NCBI RefSeq assembly: GCF_033807575.1
Contig: NC_084706.1
Span: 27,263,204 to 27,327,203 of the forward strand
Source: Cydia pomonella
Taxonomy: Eukaryota > Arthropoda > Insecta > Lepidoptera > Tortricidae
Direction: 5' to 3'
Length of the DNA: 64,000 nt
Each line of letters opens with the position of its first letter. Positions within the stretch are counted from its first letter, which is position 1. A program made the position numbers and the translations under genes. Shown piece after piece: positions 11,401 through 19,674 of this stretch. Under the pieces are notes generated by a model. The model ran no database searches. It was not told the DNA's origin and was given only the letters and a program-made list of their open reading frames with translations.

Positions 11401-11640
11401 AAATCAAAAATGGCGTGCGTTTTCTAATTATTTGACCTCAGAATCATAATAAAGATCCTCTGGGATCCTCAGATATCGATTTATATCTGAATCTGAGCTT
11501 AAATGCCGAAATCAAAAATGGCGTGCGTTTTCTAAAAATTTGACCTCAGAATCATAATAAAGATCCTCTGGGATCCTCAGATATTGAGTTTTCATCTTAA
11601 TCTGAGCTTAAATGGCCAAATCCAAGATGGCGGGCGATCA
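8429..11640. repeat. Satellite B: 108-bp monomer, about 30 copies
   Basis: Monomers of 108 bp start AGGTCCTCTGGGATCCTCAG and contain ATATCGATTTTCATCT, GAGCTTAAATGCCGAAAT and AAAATGGCGTGCGTTTTC. Linked variants (CTCAATC with ATCAAAAATGG; CTTAATC with ATTTAAAATGG) alternate, giving two- and three-monomer higher-order units. End monomers are the most diverged, and the last (from about 11577) switches to TCCAAGATGGCGGG, which resembles satellite A. Confidence 0.96.
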
Positions 11641-11699
11641 TTCAAATTGAGTGACCGGTTTGTATTGGGGTATCCGATCGCGTGGCAAGATACTTTTAC

Positions 11700-12045
11700 T
11701 TAAGGGTACCGTTTGGACGGAAGCTTGTTTGGATACCCAAAGTATTGATATCGCTTCCGGAATGCTATTTTAACGGTCGGGTACCCTTTCAAAATTGTTT
11801 TTAAGTCTAAGGGTACCGTTTGAACGGAAGCTTGTTTGGATACCTAAAGTATTGATACCGCTTCCGTAATGCTATTTCAACGGTCGGGTACCGTTTCAAA
11901 ATTGGTTTAAAGGTACTTTTATTTAAGGGTACCGTTTGGACGGAAGCTTATTTGGATACCCAAAGCGTTGATATCGGTACCGAAATGCTAGTTTAACGGT
12001 CGGGTACCCTTTAAAAAGACCGGTCAAAACCGTTTTTAAGGGTAC
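11700..12045. repeat. Right subterminal 113-bp tandem repeats (3 copies)
   Basis: AAGGGTACCGTTTGGACGG recurs at about 11702, 11813 and 11925, each followed by GGAAGCTTGTTTGGATACC, a GCTTCCGNAATGCTA block and AACGGTCGGGTACC. They lie just inside the right terminus. The GGTACC cores are shared with the left subterminal block, as for a repeated transposase-binding site (inference). Confidence 0.85.
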
Positions 12046-12067
12046 CTTTTCAGTCCCTGTTTTTAAC

Positions 12068-12530
12068 ATATGAGTTGTCGTTGAATTCGTCAGAATTGTT
12101 GGAGTGACTTAAGCTATATAAATTAAGAAAATGGCGTCTGTATATAAAAAGGGGCGAAAGGGTCTCACCATAGCAATATGGCTATCAAATAAAAGTTAGT
12201 GAAAGACGATTTCAAAAATATATGTAGCCGTGGGGTGTTTTGTTTTTACAATTAATTTACTTGTCATCTGAGCTATGCGACACTTTTCACTATGGCTTCA
12301 TTTATAATAACGTTAGAAATACCTAGCTTCACAGAATCAAAATCAAGTAATACAAGAAAGTTTTTTTCTCCGAAAAGATATTTAAATGGAGGTATAAAAG
12401 CGTAAATAATTAATAAAGCCGACGCAGAAATCAAAATCATTTCACAATTAAGGCTTGATCGAATTTAAACTGTCACTCATACTAAGCTGACCCAGACCAA
12501 ACAGTGCAAAACCGCGCCCAACCGGTTATC
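12068..12530. other. Intergenic sequence, nothing recognised
   Basis: AT-rich sequence to the right of the giant element's target duplication. A TATATAAAAAGGGGCG string near 12140 resembles a TATA box by eye, but no gene follows it. Confidence 0.3.
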
Positions 12531-13247
12531 TCATCGCTCGCGCAGCTCGTTATGCGGCGTGCGGCAGTACGCGGCACTCATCGCTCGCGCAGCGCGCTAT
12601 GCGGCGTGCGGAAGTACGCGGCACTCATCGCTCGCGCAGCGCGCTATGCGGCGTGCGGCAGTACGCAGCACTCATCGCTCGCGCAACGCGCTATACGGTG
12701 TGCGGCAGTACGCGGCACTCATCGCTCGCGCAGCGCGCTATGCGGCATGCGGCAGTACGAGGCACTCATCGCTCGCGCAGCGCGCTATGTGGCGTGCGGC
12801 AGTACGCGGCACTATTAATCGCTCGCGCAACGCGCTATACGGTGTGCGGCAGTACGCGGCACTCATCGCTCGCACAGCGCGCTATGCGGCGTGCGGCAGT
12901 ACGCAGCACTCATCGCTCGCGCAACGCGCTATACGGTGTGCGGCAGTACGCGGCACTCATCGCTCGCGCAGCGCGCTATGCGGCATGCGGCAGTACGAGG
13001 CACTCATCGCTCGCGCAGCGCGCTATGTGGCGTGCGGCAGTACGCGGCACTATTAATCGCTCGCGCAACGCGCTATACGGTGTGCGGCAGTACGCGGCAC
13101 TCATCGCTCGCACAGCGCGCTATGCGGCGTGCGGCAGTACGCAGCACTCATCGCTCGCGCAACGCGCTATACGGTGTGCGGCAGTACGCGGCACTCATCG
13201 CTCGCGCAGCGCGCTATGCGGCATGCGGCAGTACGCGGCACGCAGCT
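12531..13247. repeat. GC-rich 47-bp minisatellite (about 15 copies)
   Basis: The 47-bp unit contains TCATCGCTCGCGCAGCGCGC, TATGCGGCGTGCGGCAG and TACGCGGCAC. Some copies have a 3-bp insertion (ATTAATCGC). A five-unit higher-order repeat of 238 bp is visible, since CGCACAGCGC recurs at 12871 and 13109. Because 47 is not divisible by 3 and the unit lacks stops in any plus frame, all three frames stay open; I read this as a by-product, not a gene. Its GC content contrasts sharply with both flanks. Confidence 0.93.
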
Positions 13248-13903
13248 ATCGTGGACGGTTACTTATGCACTGCTTGTGTTTGAAAATGGAGACTTAGGCT
13301 CCCCAAATGTCTCACATGTGACAAAAATACGTGAGTTAAACCGTATAATTAGCTGAGCGGGCGTAAATGAGTCTAACATAATTGCTGATGCCTTCTTCCG
13401 TATACTGGGTGTGGCTTGCACAGCAAATAATTAAAATATAGATTGTACTCCTCAAATATGTTCAATAACTTTTAGTTATAGCCTTTAGACTTCCTATTTT
13501 TCATACAAATTAAATATTATCTTCAATGTACGCCATTATCATTTTAATTGTCGTTGCTTGTCACGCCTTAAACATAACAAAATACGCAATGCATTTCGTC
13601 TTAGAATAGGAATAAACTTAAAAGTATACTAAAAATTAAAACACAAGTTATTTTTAAAATTCGTTGAATAAATGTTAAAACATTGAGATATAGGTGATAA
13701 TGATAACTGTCAATATGTTAACCACTGATGCGTTAAAAAACGTTTACAGTACATATGGGGCTACTTTATAGCACTAGTGCGAGAAGTAGCATATTATGTT
13801 ACTGTGTCGAACATTTTATTTAAATTGGCAGGTGAGGCATCAAAGGCACAGACCTATTCGTTGCCTAAACATGGTACTCCACTAATAAGCTTTCTATTTT
13901 TAT
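13248..13903. other. Intergenic sequence with a MITE-like fragment
   Basis: Positions 13743-13833 (TTTACAGTACATATGGGGCT ... TGTGTCGAACATTTTA) resemble the small inverted-repeat element at 31183-31262 but lack its right end. Otherwise nothing was recognised. Confidence 0.45.
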
Positions 13904-14156
13904 ATTATATTATAGGACATTATTACACAAATTGACTAAGTCCCACAGTAAGCTCAATAAGGCTTGTGTTGAGGGTACTTAGACAACGATATATATAATA
14001 TATAAATATTTATAAATACTTAAATACATAGAAAACACCCATGACTCAGGAACAAACATCCATGCTCATCACACGAATAAATGCCCTTACCAGGATTTGA
14101 ACCCGGGACCATCAGCTTCGTAGGCAGGGTCACTACCCACTAGGCCAAACCGGTCG
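13904..14156 (-). mobile_element. tRNA-derived SINE, family 2
   Basis: On the minus strand it starts GACCGGTTTGGCCTAGTGG with a box B-like CGGGTTCAAATCCTGG, then ATTTATTCGTGTGATGAGCA, and ends in a TAAT-rich tail after TTGACTAAGTCCCACAGTA (plus-strand order). Other copies lie at 28932, 35838, 44618, 48095, 49271, 52461 and 54815. Its tRNA-like head directly abuts the tail of the LINE at 14158, so one element probably used the other as insertion site. Confidence 0.85.
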
Positions 14157-14367
14157 TCAAAATTCAAAATTCAAAAATTCAAAAATTCAAAATTCAAAAA
14201 TTTATTCTGCAAGTAGGCCTCAAGGGCTCTTTTACAAGTCAATACAACATTTATAGTAACATCATATAGTGACATGAAAAATACATAACAACATTTATAA
14301 ATACAACAGCCAATACCTGGGTAAACATTACATTATAATAATCTTAAAATAAATAATTAATACAATA

Positions 14368-14850
14368 CAATAGAGATGTATAGTCTCTATGGTTAAAAAC
14401 ACATTAAATCTGGAGATGTAAAAGGTCCCCAATGTCAGAATACTAATACTAATAAAATTTGGAGGTGTAAAGTCTCTCCAAGTGTCAAAATAAAATTTAT
14501 ACTAAATAAATAAACCGCGTCTGGACTGTTAAACTAGCAGTCTCATAAACTAATGCTACATTCTGTACATAACTAGTATGTACCAAGTCAAGTATATTAT
14601 ACAATATGACAGAGACGTATAGTCTCCACGGTTAATACATTAAGTTTGGAGATGTATAAGGTCCCCACGGTCTGAGAAAAATAATAATACACAATAATAA
14701 GATTTGGAGGTGTAAAGGTTCTCCAAATGTCAAAGAATAAAAAAAATAAAAAATTGTATGAAATACATATTTCACGTCAAGAGACTGTTAAGCTAACAAT
14801 CTTAAAACTAGTTCTACAGAATACATAACTACTATGTATTTAATATGTCA
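14368..14850 (-). repeat. Tandem duplication in the LINE 3' untranslated region
   Basis: Two diverged units of about 238 bp lie side by side. Each carries, in plus-strand order, GTATAGTCTCYAYGGTTAA, TGGAGATGTAWAAGGTCCCC, TTTGGAGGTGTAAAG and an AACTASTATGTA block. The starts are near 14370 and 14609. No coding role is evident. Confidence 0.75.
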
Positions 14851-14956
14851 ATGTCATCATCAAAATAACTAAAACATAACAAACATTAATACATAAGGTT
14901 GAACAGCTAGAAACAACAGCGCCATATGCCTCTCCGGGACACTGCACGCAAAACTA

Positions 14957-17812
14957 TTACAGCTTTTGAGACTGGATACTTGGCCATGATTCCGTGTCTC
15001 CCAAGTAGTCATCTATTTTATAGTATCCCTTTTTGAGAAGTGCATTTTTGACGTATTGCTTGAATGAAGTATAGGGCAGGTTCCATGCCTCTAAGGGTAC
15101 TTTGTTATAAAATGTTACACAGTTTCCCATGAACGATTTTTTAACTTTCTGTAGACGAAACTTGGAGACTACTAACTTATGTTTATTTCGCGTATTATAA
15201 CTATGGATATCGGACAGTTTCTTAAAGGACTTTATATTCTTATGCGTATACATTATCACATCTAGTATGTATTGTGAAGCTACTGTGAGAATATCTATTT
15301 CCTTGAATCGTTCTCTCAGTGAGTCACGAGAAGCCATGTTATAAATAGATCTGATTGCCCTCTTCTGAAGAACGAAGATGGTTTCTATGTCAGCTGCTTT
15401 GCCCCACGCCAGTATGCCATAAGACATAATACTGTGAAAGTAACTGAAGTAAACTAGGCGAGCTGTCTCCACGTCAGTAAACTGCCTGATTCTTCTTACT
15501 GCATACGCGGCAGAGCTCAACCTTTTCGCCAGGGCAGATATGTGAGGGGCCCATTGCAGTTTACTATCTAAAGTAAGGCCCAGAAAAACCGTATTCTCGA
15601 CAAGGTCCAGCGTTTCGCCATTTAATGTGATGATAGTTTCAGATTTTCTTACATTCGGCAGCGAAAATTTGACACATTTCGTCTTTTTCGCATTAAGAAG
15701 TAAGTTATTTGCTGTGAACCATTCTAGTACCTTTTCCAAAGTTTCATTGACTTGGCTATAATCGCTCAGTTTCCTGTCAACTTTGAAAATTAGTGAGGTG
15801 TCATCAGCAAATAAGACTATCTCACATTTATGTTTTACAAGGTTCGGCAGATCATTTATATATACAAGGAAGAGAAAAGGACCCAAAATTGAACCCTGTG
15901 GAACTCCGAGCTTTACAGTCATTCCAGTAGACTCTGTTCCATTTACAACCACTTTCTGGGTTCTTTGGTTTAAGTAAGACTTAACAAGGCTTAGAGCTTC
16001 CGTTGACAGACCGTAGTGCTTCAGCTTGTGTAGAAGTGTGTCATGCTCCACGCAATCAAATGCTTTGGACAGATCGCAGAAGACACCTATAGCATCTAGC
16101 GAGTGTTCCCAGGCGTCGTATATGTGCTTGATTAGTACAGAGGCGGCATCAGTCGTCGAACGACCTCTTGTAAAACCAAATTGCTGATCTTGAAGTAGTT
16201 CATTCGAGTTGAAATGTCGAAGCAATTGGTTTAATACAATTTTTTCAAACACTTTACTGAGAACAGGAAGTATTGAAATAGGTCTAAAATTTCCAAGGTC
16301 ATCTTTGCTGCCCGCTTTAAATAGAGGAATGACCTTACTGTACTTCATCAGATCGGGAAATACACATTCTCTAACACAAGCATTAAATATATCGGCCAAA
16401 TACGGTGCCACTACGTCGATTACAGATTGCATGACTTTCACAGAGATCCCCCAAAGGTCCTCAGTATTCTTTAATTTCAAGGACTTGAACGTTTTAATGA
16501 TTTCATGGGGGTCAGTATATTGGAAGTATAATTCCATGCTGCATTTCTTGACATTGTTTGTATCTAAGTAAACACCAGCCTTTGCTACAGAGGAGTTCAA
16601 GTTCCGTGTAGCATCTGTGGCTATGTTGGTGAAAAAGTGTTGAAAGGCGCCAGCAACATCCAGGTCTGCAGACAATATTCGGTCTTGAACTTTCAGTCTG
16701 TAGTGGCCATCACGGGGTTTCGTTTTTCCAGTTTCAGTGTTTATTACAGTCCAAGTAGCTTTTACTTTATTGTCAGCTGACCTGACTTTCTGACCTATAA
16801 AGGCAGACTTAGCCGCGGCGCAGACTTTCTTAAACCCTTTTGAATATTTTCTTACATATTCTGCAAAATTCTCGTCATGGTTAATGCTCCTCATTTCATA
16901 CAGGTCATACAATCTATTCCTACTCTTATGGATGCCCACTGTGGCCCATTCACTAAACCTTGTTTTCAGTGATCCTTGCTTTAGAGTCTTTGTTTTAAAA
17001 ATATTCTTGTGGACGTCATGTATCACATTCGACAGTTCCTTGTATAGTGTATCAGGATCTTGTTCACCTGTAATCAGTGCTGGTACCTTGGATATAACAC
17101 CTTCTCTAAACCTTTCCATTCGACTGGCAGTGATGGGTCTATATGTAAATGATTGCTGTTGTCTTATAACATTGACTTGGAAATAGGCTTTTTGACCACA
17201 GTGATCAGAGTTGAAGCAGCTAAAGATCTCTTTTTTTATAACTTCACAATTATAGAATACATTGTCCAAACATGTCGCCGTGCTAGCTGTAATCCTTGTG
17301 GGCTCGTTGAATAGCGGAAACAAGTCAAAAGACTGATAAAGGTTTAGAAGTCTTACAGTGTGTGCATGTGTGGGATCTAATATATTAACATTAAAGTCCC
17401 CACAAACTATTATCTTCTTACTGCTAACAAAGACTCGTTTCAACGCATCTTCCATCACGGATTCAAACTGGCTAAAATCCGACGAAGGTGGTCTATAGAC
17501 ACATATTATAATGTGACTCTCCATTTCCACACATGATATTTCTATAGTTCGCTCGATAGAAAGTTTGACTATGTCGTTTCTTTCCTTGCATTTAAATTTT
17601 CTTTTCACTATAATCAATGAGCCCCCGTGGATGGCCGACTTTCTACTGAACGAGCTAACTATATCATAATTATAAATATTGAGTAATAAGAATTCATATT
17701 CCTTGAGCCAGTGTTCCGTAATACACATAATATCTACATCTAGAGATTCTAAGAACAGACCCACCTCTAATTCCTTGCTGGAGAAGCCCTGTAGGTTTTG
17801 GTGGACTAACAT
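14957..17812 (-). CDS. LINE ORF2: AP endonuclease plus reverse transcriptase
   Basis: An open frame of 951 codons encodes the enzyme that nicks target DNA and copies the LINE RNA into the nick. N-terminal AP-endonuclease motifs are all visible: HQNLQG (4-9), TEHW (32-35), VYRPP (105-109), GDFN (138-141), TRIT...TCLDNVF (172-186) and SDH (202-204). The reverse transcriptase spans about 480-770, with NFRPISILPVLSKVFEK (508-524), FGFTRGRSTTDA (545-556), FCDLSKAFD (578-586), GVPQGSILGP (636-645) and the catalytic FADD (668-671). The C-terminus has the TRNKHKL and NALLKKGYYKIDDYL blocks typical of this group. Length suits CR1/jockey-type ORF2. The ATG at 17812 lies 32 nt after the ORF1 stop, but the frame is open further upstream, so translation could start earlier or by reinitiation. 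I see no internal stop or frameshift, so it may encode active protein even though the element is 5'-truncated and has probably lost its promoter. Confidence 0.93.
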   Translation of the reverse strand: MLVHQNLQGFSSKELEVGLFLESLDVDIMCITEHWLKEYEFLLLNIYNYDIVSSFSRKSAIHGGSLIIVKRKFKCKERNDIVKLSIERTIEISCVEMESHIIICVYRPPSSDFSQFESVMEDALKRVFVSSKKIIVCGDFNVNILDPTHAHTVRLLNLYQSFDLFPLFNEPTRITASTATCLDNVFYNCEVIKKEIFSCFNSDHCGQKAYFQVNVIRQQQSFTYRPITASRMERFREGVISKVPALITGEQDPDTLYKELSNVIHDVHKNIFKTKTLKQGSLKTRFSEWATVGIHKSRNRLYDLYEMRSINHDENFAEYVRKYSKGFKKVCAAAKSAFIGQKVRSADNKVKATWTVINTETGKTKPRDGHYRLKVQDRILSADLDVAGAFQHFFTNIATDATRNLNSSVAKAGVYLDTNNVKKCSMELYFQYTDPHEIIKTFKSLKLKNTEDLWGISVKVMQSVIDVVAPYLADIFNACVRECVFPDLMKYSKVIPLFKAGSKDDLGNFRPISILPVLSKVFEKIVLNQLLRHFNSNELLQDQQFGFTRGRSTTDAASVLIKHIYDAWEHSLDAIGVFCDLSKAFDCVEHDTLLHKLKHYGLSTEALSLVKSYLNQRTQKVVVNGTESTGMTVKLGVPQGSILGPFLFLVYINDLPNLVKHKCEIVLFADDTSLIFKVDRKLSDYSQVNETLEKVLEWFTANNLLLNAKKTKCVKFSLPNVRKSETIITLNGETLDLVENTVFLGLTLDSKLQWAPHISALAKRLSSAAYAVRRIRQFTDVETARLVYFSYFHSIMSYGILAWGKAADIETIFVLQKRAIRSIYNMASRDSLRERFKEIDILTVASQYILDVIMYTHKNIKSFKKLSDIHSYNTRNKHKLVVSKFRLQKVKKSFMGNCVTFYNKVPLEAWNLPYTSFKQYVKNALLKKGYYKIDDYLGDTESWPSIQSQKL

Positions 17813-17844
17813 GATCTCGCGGGGCTTCTCCGCTGTCTCAGCAG

Positions 17845-18285
17845 TCAGTTTAAATGCTGTGGGCGCCCCCCGGGAGAGGCTGCGCTCGCGCCTGCGCTCG
17901 TGGCGCCGCTGGCGCTGTTGCCACTGGCTGCAGAGTCAAAAAGCCCAGGTTCAATGTTGTAAGCAAGCAATTTGGCTGTTGTAACTTTACAGTTTCTCGG
18001 TACATACAAATATTGATCATACAATGTGACATTATAAAAGTTTCTTTTGTACATTTGGTTGATATCCATAAAATGGTAGTTACTGTTGTAACATGTCACA
18101 GTGTACAGCATGGAATTTAATTCGGACACTCTAATATTATGTTTACGAGATACTGAATTGGAATACGGAAAGGCACACAAAATAATTTTATAAATTCCAC
18201 GCTGCTCAATATCTGACATTGTTTGCATAAGGGGTTCTAGGTGGGATTTCCTTACGCCAACACTATCGCCCAAATGTACAATTAG
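17845..18285 (-). pseudogene. LINE ORF1 C-terminal part (esterase-like?)
   Basis: About 146 codons remain, opening with LIVHLGDSVG and ending TGA at 17845. The layout VHLGxx, then IYKIILCAFPYS, then a spaced DINQMY block resembles the second half of the SGNH-type esterase domain found in ORF1 of some CR1-type LINEs. However, the expected GxND signature reads GDSV and the catalytic Asp/His block is not recognisable, so the enzymatic assignment is weak. The tail is rich in Ala, Ser and Gly. The 5' part is missing because the insertion was truncated; a stop precedes at 18286-18288. It was presumably an RNA-binding/accessory protein of the LINE. Confidence 0.5.
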
Positions 18286-18289
18286 TCAT

Positions 18290-19110
18290 ATATTATATCA
18301 CGATTGTATAAAATACTATTATGTTACATATGAAAACGTGTCCTTGAACTGGTATGAGTATTATGTACCCCACGGGACATCATGGGTACTATTGTTCACC
18401 ATATTTTCTTTATCGTGACATGATTTACGATCCTCTTTTACCTACGACAATATGCAGGTAAAAGTGACACTTTATAAGAAATATTGTGTTTTGAAGTTAT
18501 TTCCTTGTTAGTGGGATATGGTTTTGAATTTATGGCAATTTTGTTCACTTTGTGGCTGAAAACATTGAGTAATTCCGTTTTTGTGCTTCTGATTCTAAAA
18601 ATATTAAACACAAACTTATGACTTGCAGCAAAGACTAGGTCTAAGTAAGAGTTATTTTGCTTGATATTGTATATAATCCAGTATCTTTGCCGACTTTTGT
18701 AATGGGGTTCGTTTGCGCCAAATCCGTTAGTTCTGATTTTTTGCAGACTTGTTTATGATGTTGGCTCAATGAATAATCTAAGTTAGTGACCTTACCTCGG
18801 AAACTATTAGGTGTACAGAGACAATTCTTTATCAAAAATTAATGGTGCCCTATTGATTTTTCGACAAAAAATACGCCGATTTTCGATTCGCCGACAACGA
18901 TTCGCAGACGGGTTCTTTGGCCGAGTAACGATTGGCATCATAATAGTCGTTTGCACGAGTAGTAAATTCGCAGAAAATTGATACGCATATTTACGTTTCG
19001 TAGAATAATCATTTAGTAACTTGTTCACGCCAGCACTGCGTGAAGGACGATTTCGGGCTGCGGGACGCGGGGCGCGGCGGGCAGCGGCGCCGGAGCGGCG
19101 CGGCCGCGGC
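18290..19110. other. Intergenic sequence; short degenerate repeats; GC-rich end
   Basis: 18290-18830 shows nothing recognisable. At 18850-19020 short phrases such as GATTCGCCGACAACG, TTCGCAGA and TCGTAGAATAATCATTT recur imperfectly; related phrases occur at 22140-22230 and 22830-23020. From 19030 the sequence becomes strongly CpG-rich up to the hAT insertion site. Confidence 0.45.
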
Positions 19111-19403
19111 CGCCTCCCCAGCGTTGCAAAAGTTCCCGATTTATCGGGAGAACTCCCGATTTTAGCAAACATTTCCCGATAAAACGATTTTAGGGTTTAA
19201 TCTCCCGATAAAATTTAGGTACACCATTTTTAGCAAACTTAACTTAAATTTACATATTTTGAGGTTTGTAACATCGATCGTGTGAAGTACGACTACATAA
19301 ACGGTAATTCCCCAAGGCATGCTGTATGGTCCCTTTTATTAAACAAACAAATCTAAGCTTTAATTCGTAGTAATTAAGGATTTAATATTTTTGTCATTGG
19401 AAT

Positions 19404-19530
19404 GTAGGGACTTCCCACATTCACCTATTTTGAGTATAATACAAAATGTCATTCAAAACTGCAATGGATTGAAGATACTAAGGAATAGGGTTCAGTTTCA
19501 TAGGACCTTAAAAAAATGGGAAGTCCCTAC
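19404..19530. mobile_element. 127-bp MITE nested in the hAT 5' region
   Basis: The inverted termini GTAGGGACTTCCCAC and GTAGGGACTTCCCAT (14 of 15 identical) bound 127 bp with no open frame, upstream of the transposase start. No clear target duplication was seen. An alternative is that it is an original palindrome of the hAT leader. Confidence 0.55.
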
Positions 19531-19674
19531 GGGGCATATTTTTTCGATGCTTATGCATTGATATAAACCGACTGCTGTTTACTTTACTGTTTATTTTCTA
19601 ATCATTCGTCGGAAAAGCAAGTCTTACTTATCGCAATCAATAAAAAATATTATCAGCACCACATTAGTGTCAAA

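Larger units (their letters stand above)
2136..12059. mobile_element. Giant non-autonomous hAT-like element filled with two satellite arrays
   Basis: The left end reads CAGGGACTGAAAA and the right end is its exact inverted complement (12047-12059). The element is flanked by identical 8-bp direct repeats TTTTTAAC at 2128-2135 and 12060-12067. An 8-bp target duplication with CAG...CTG termini is the hallmark of the hAT superfamily. Inside, in order, are five 74-bp subterminal repeats, a 100-bp satellite of about 43 copies, a nested foldback element with a LINE insertion, about 355 bp of single-copy sequence, a 108-bp satellite of about 30 copies and three 113-bp subterminal repeats. No transposase frame of its own exists, so it would depend on a transposase supplied elsewhere. 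At 9.9 kb it is far longer than usual non-autonomous hAT elements; inflation by tandem amplification is the simplest explanation. The broken hAT at 19119-21994 has different termini and is unlikely to be its partner. Confidence 0.9.
14158..18285 (-). mobile_element. 5'-truncated CR1/jockey-like LINE with intact-looking ORF2
   Basis: Minus-strand element of about 4.1 kb. In transcription order it has the end of ORF1 (to 17845), a complete ORF2 (17812-14957), and about 800 bp of 3' untranslated sequence containing a tandem duplication. It ends in a tail of (TTGAATTTT)n-type repeats at 14158-14205. The 5' end is lost inside ORF1 near 18285. Truncated copies of its 3' end lie at 51243-51490 and 63860-64000. 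An AP-type endonuclease combined with an FADD reverse transcriptase and a short-repeat tail suits the CR1/Daphne/jockey group, but the clade cannot be fixed by eye. Confidence 0.88.

Noticed and set aside
2601..11640. Satellite arrays as a centromere
   Set aside because: They are bounded by transposon ends with target duplications, total less than 8 kb, and moth chromosomes are holocentric by general knowledge.
12504..13356. Open frames of 75-232 codons in all three plus frames over the 47-bp repeat
   Set aside because: They result from a stop-free minisatellite whose unit length is not divisible by three. There is no start context, domain or exon structure.
15783..17186. Plus-strand frames inside 14957-17812
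   Set aside because: They are shadows of the minus-strand ORF2, which has all expected enzyme motifs.
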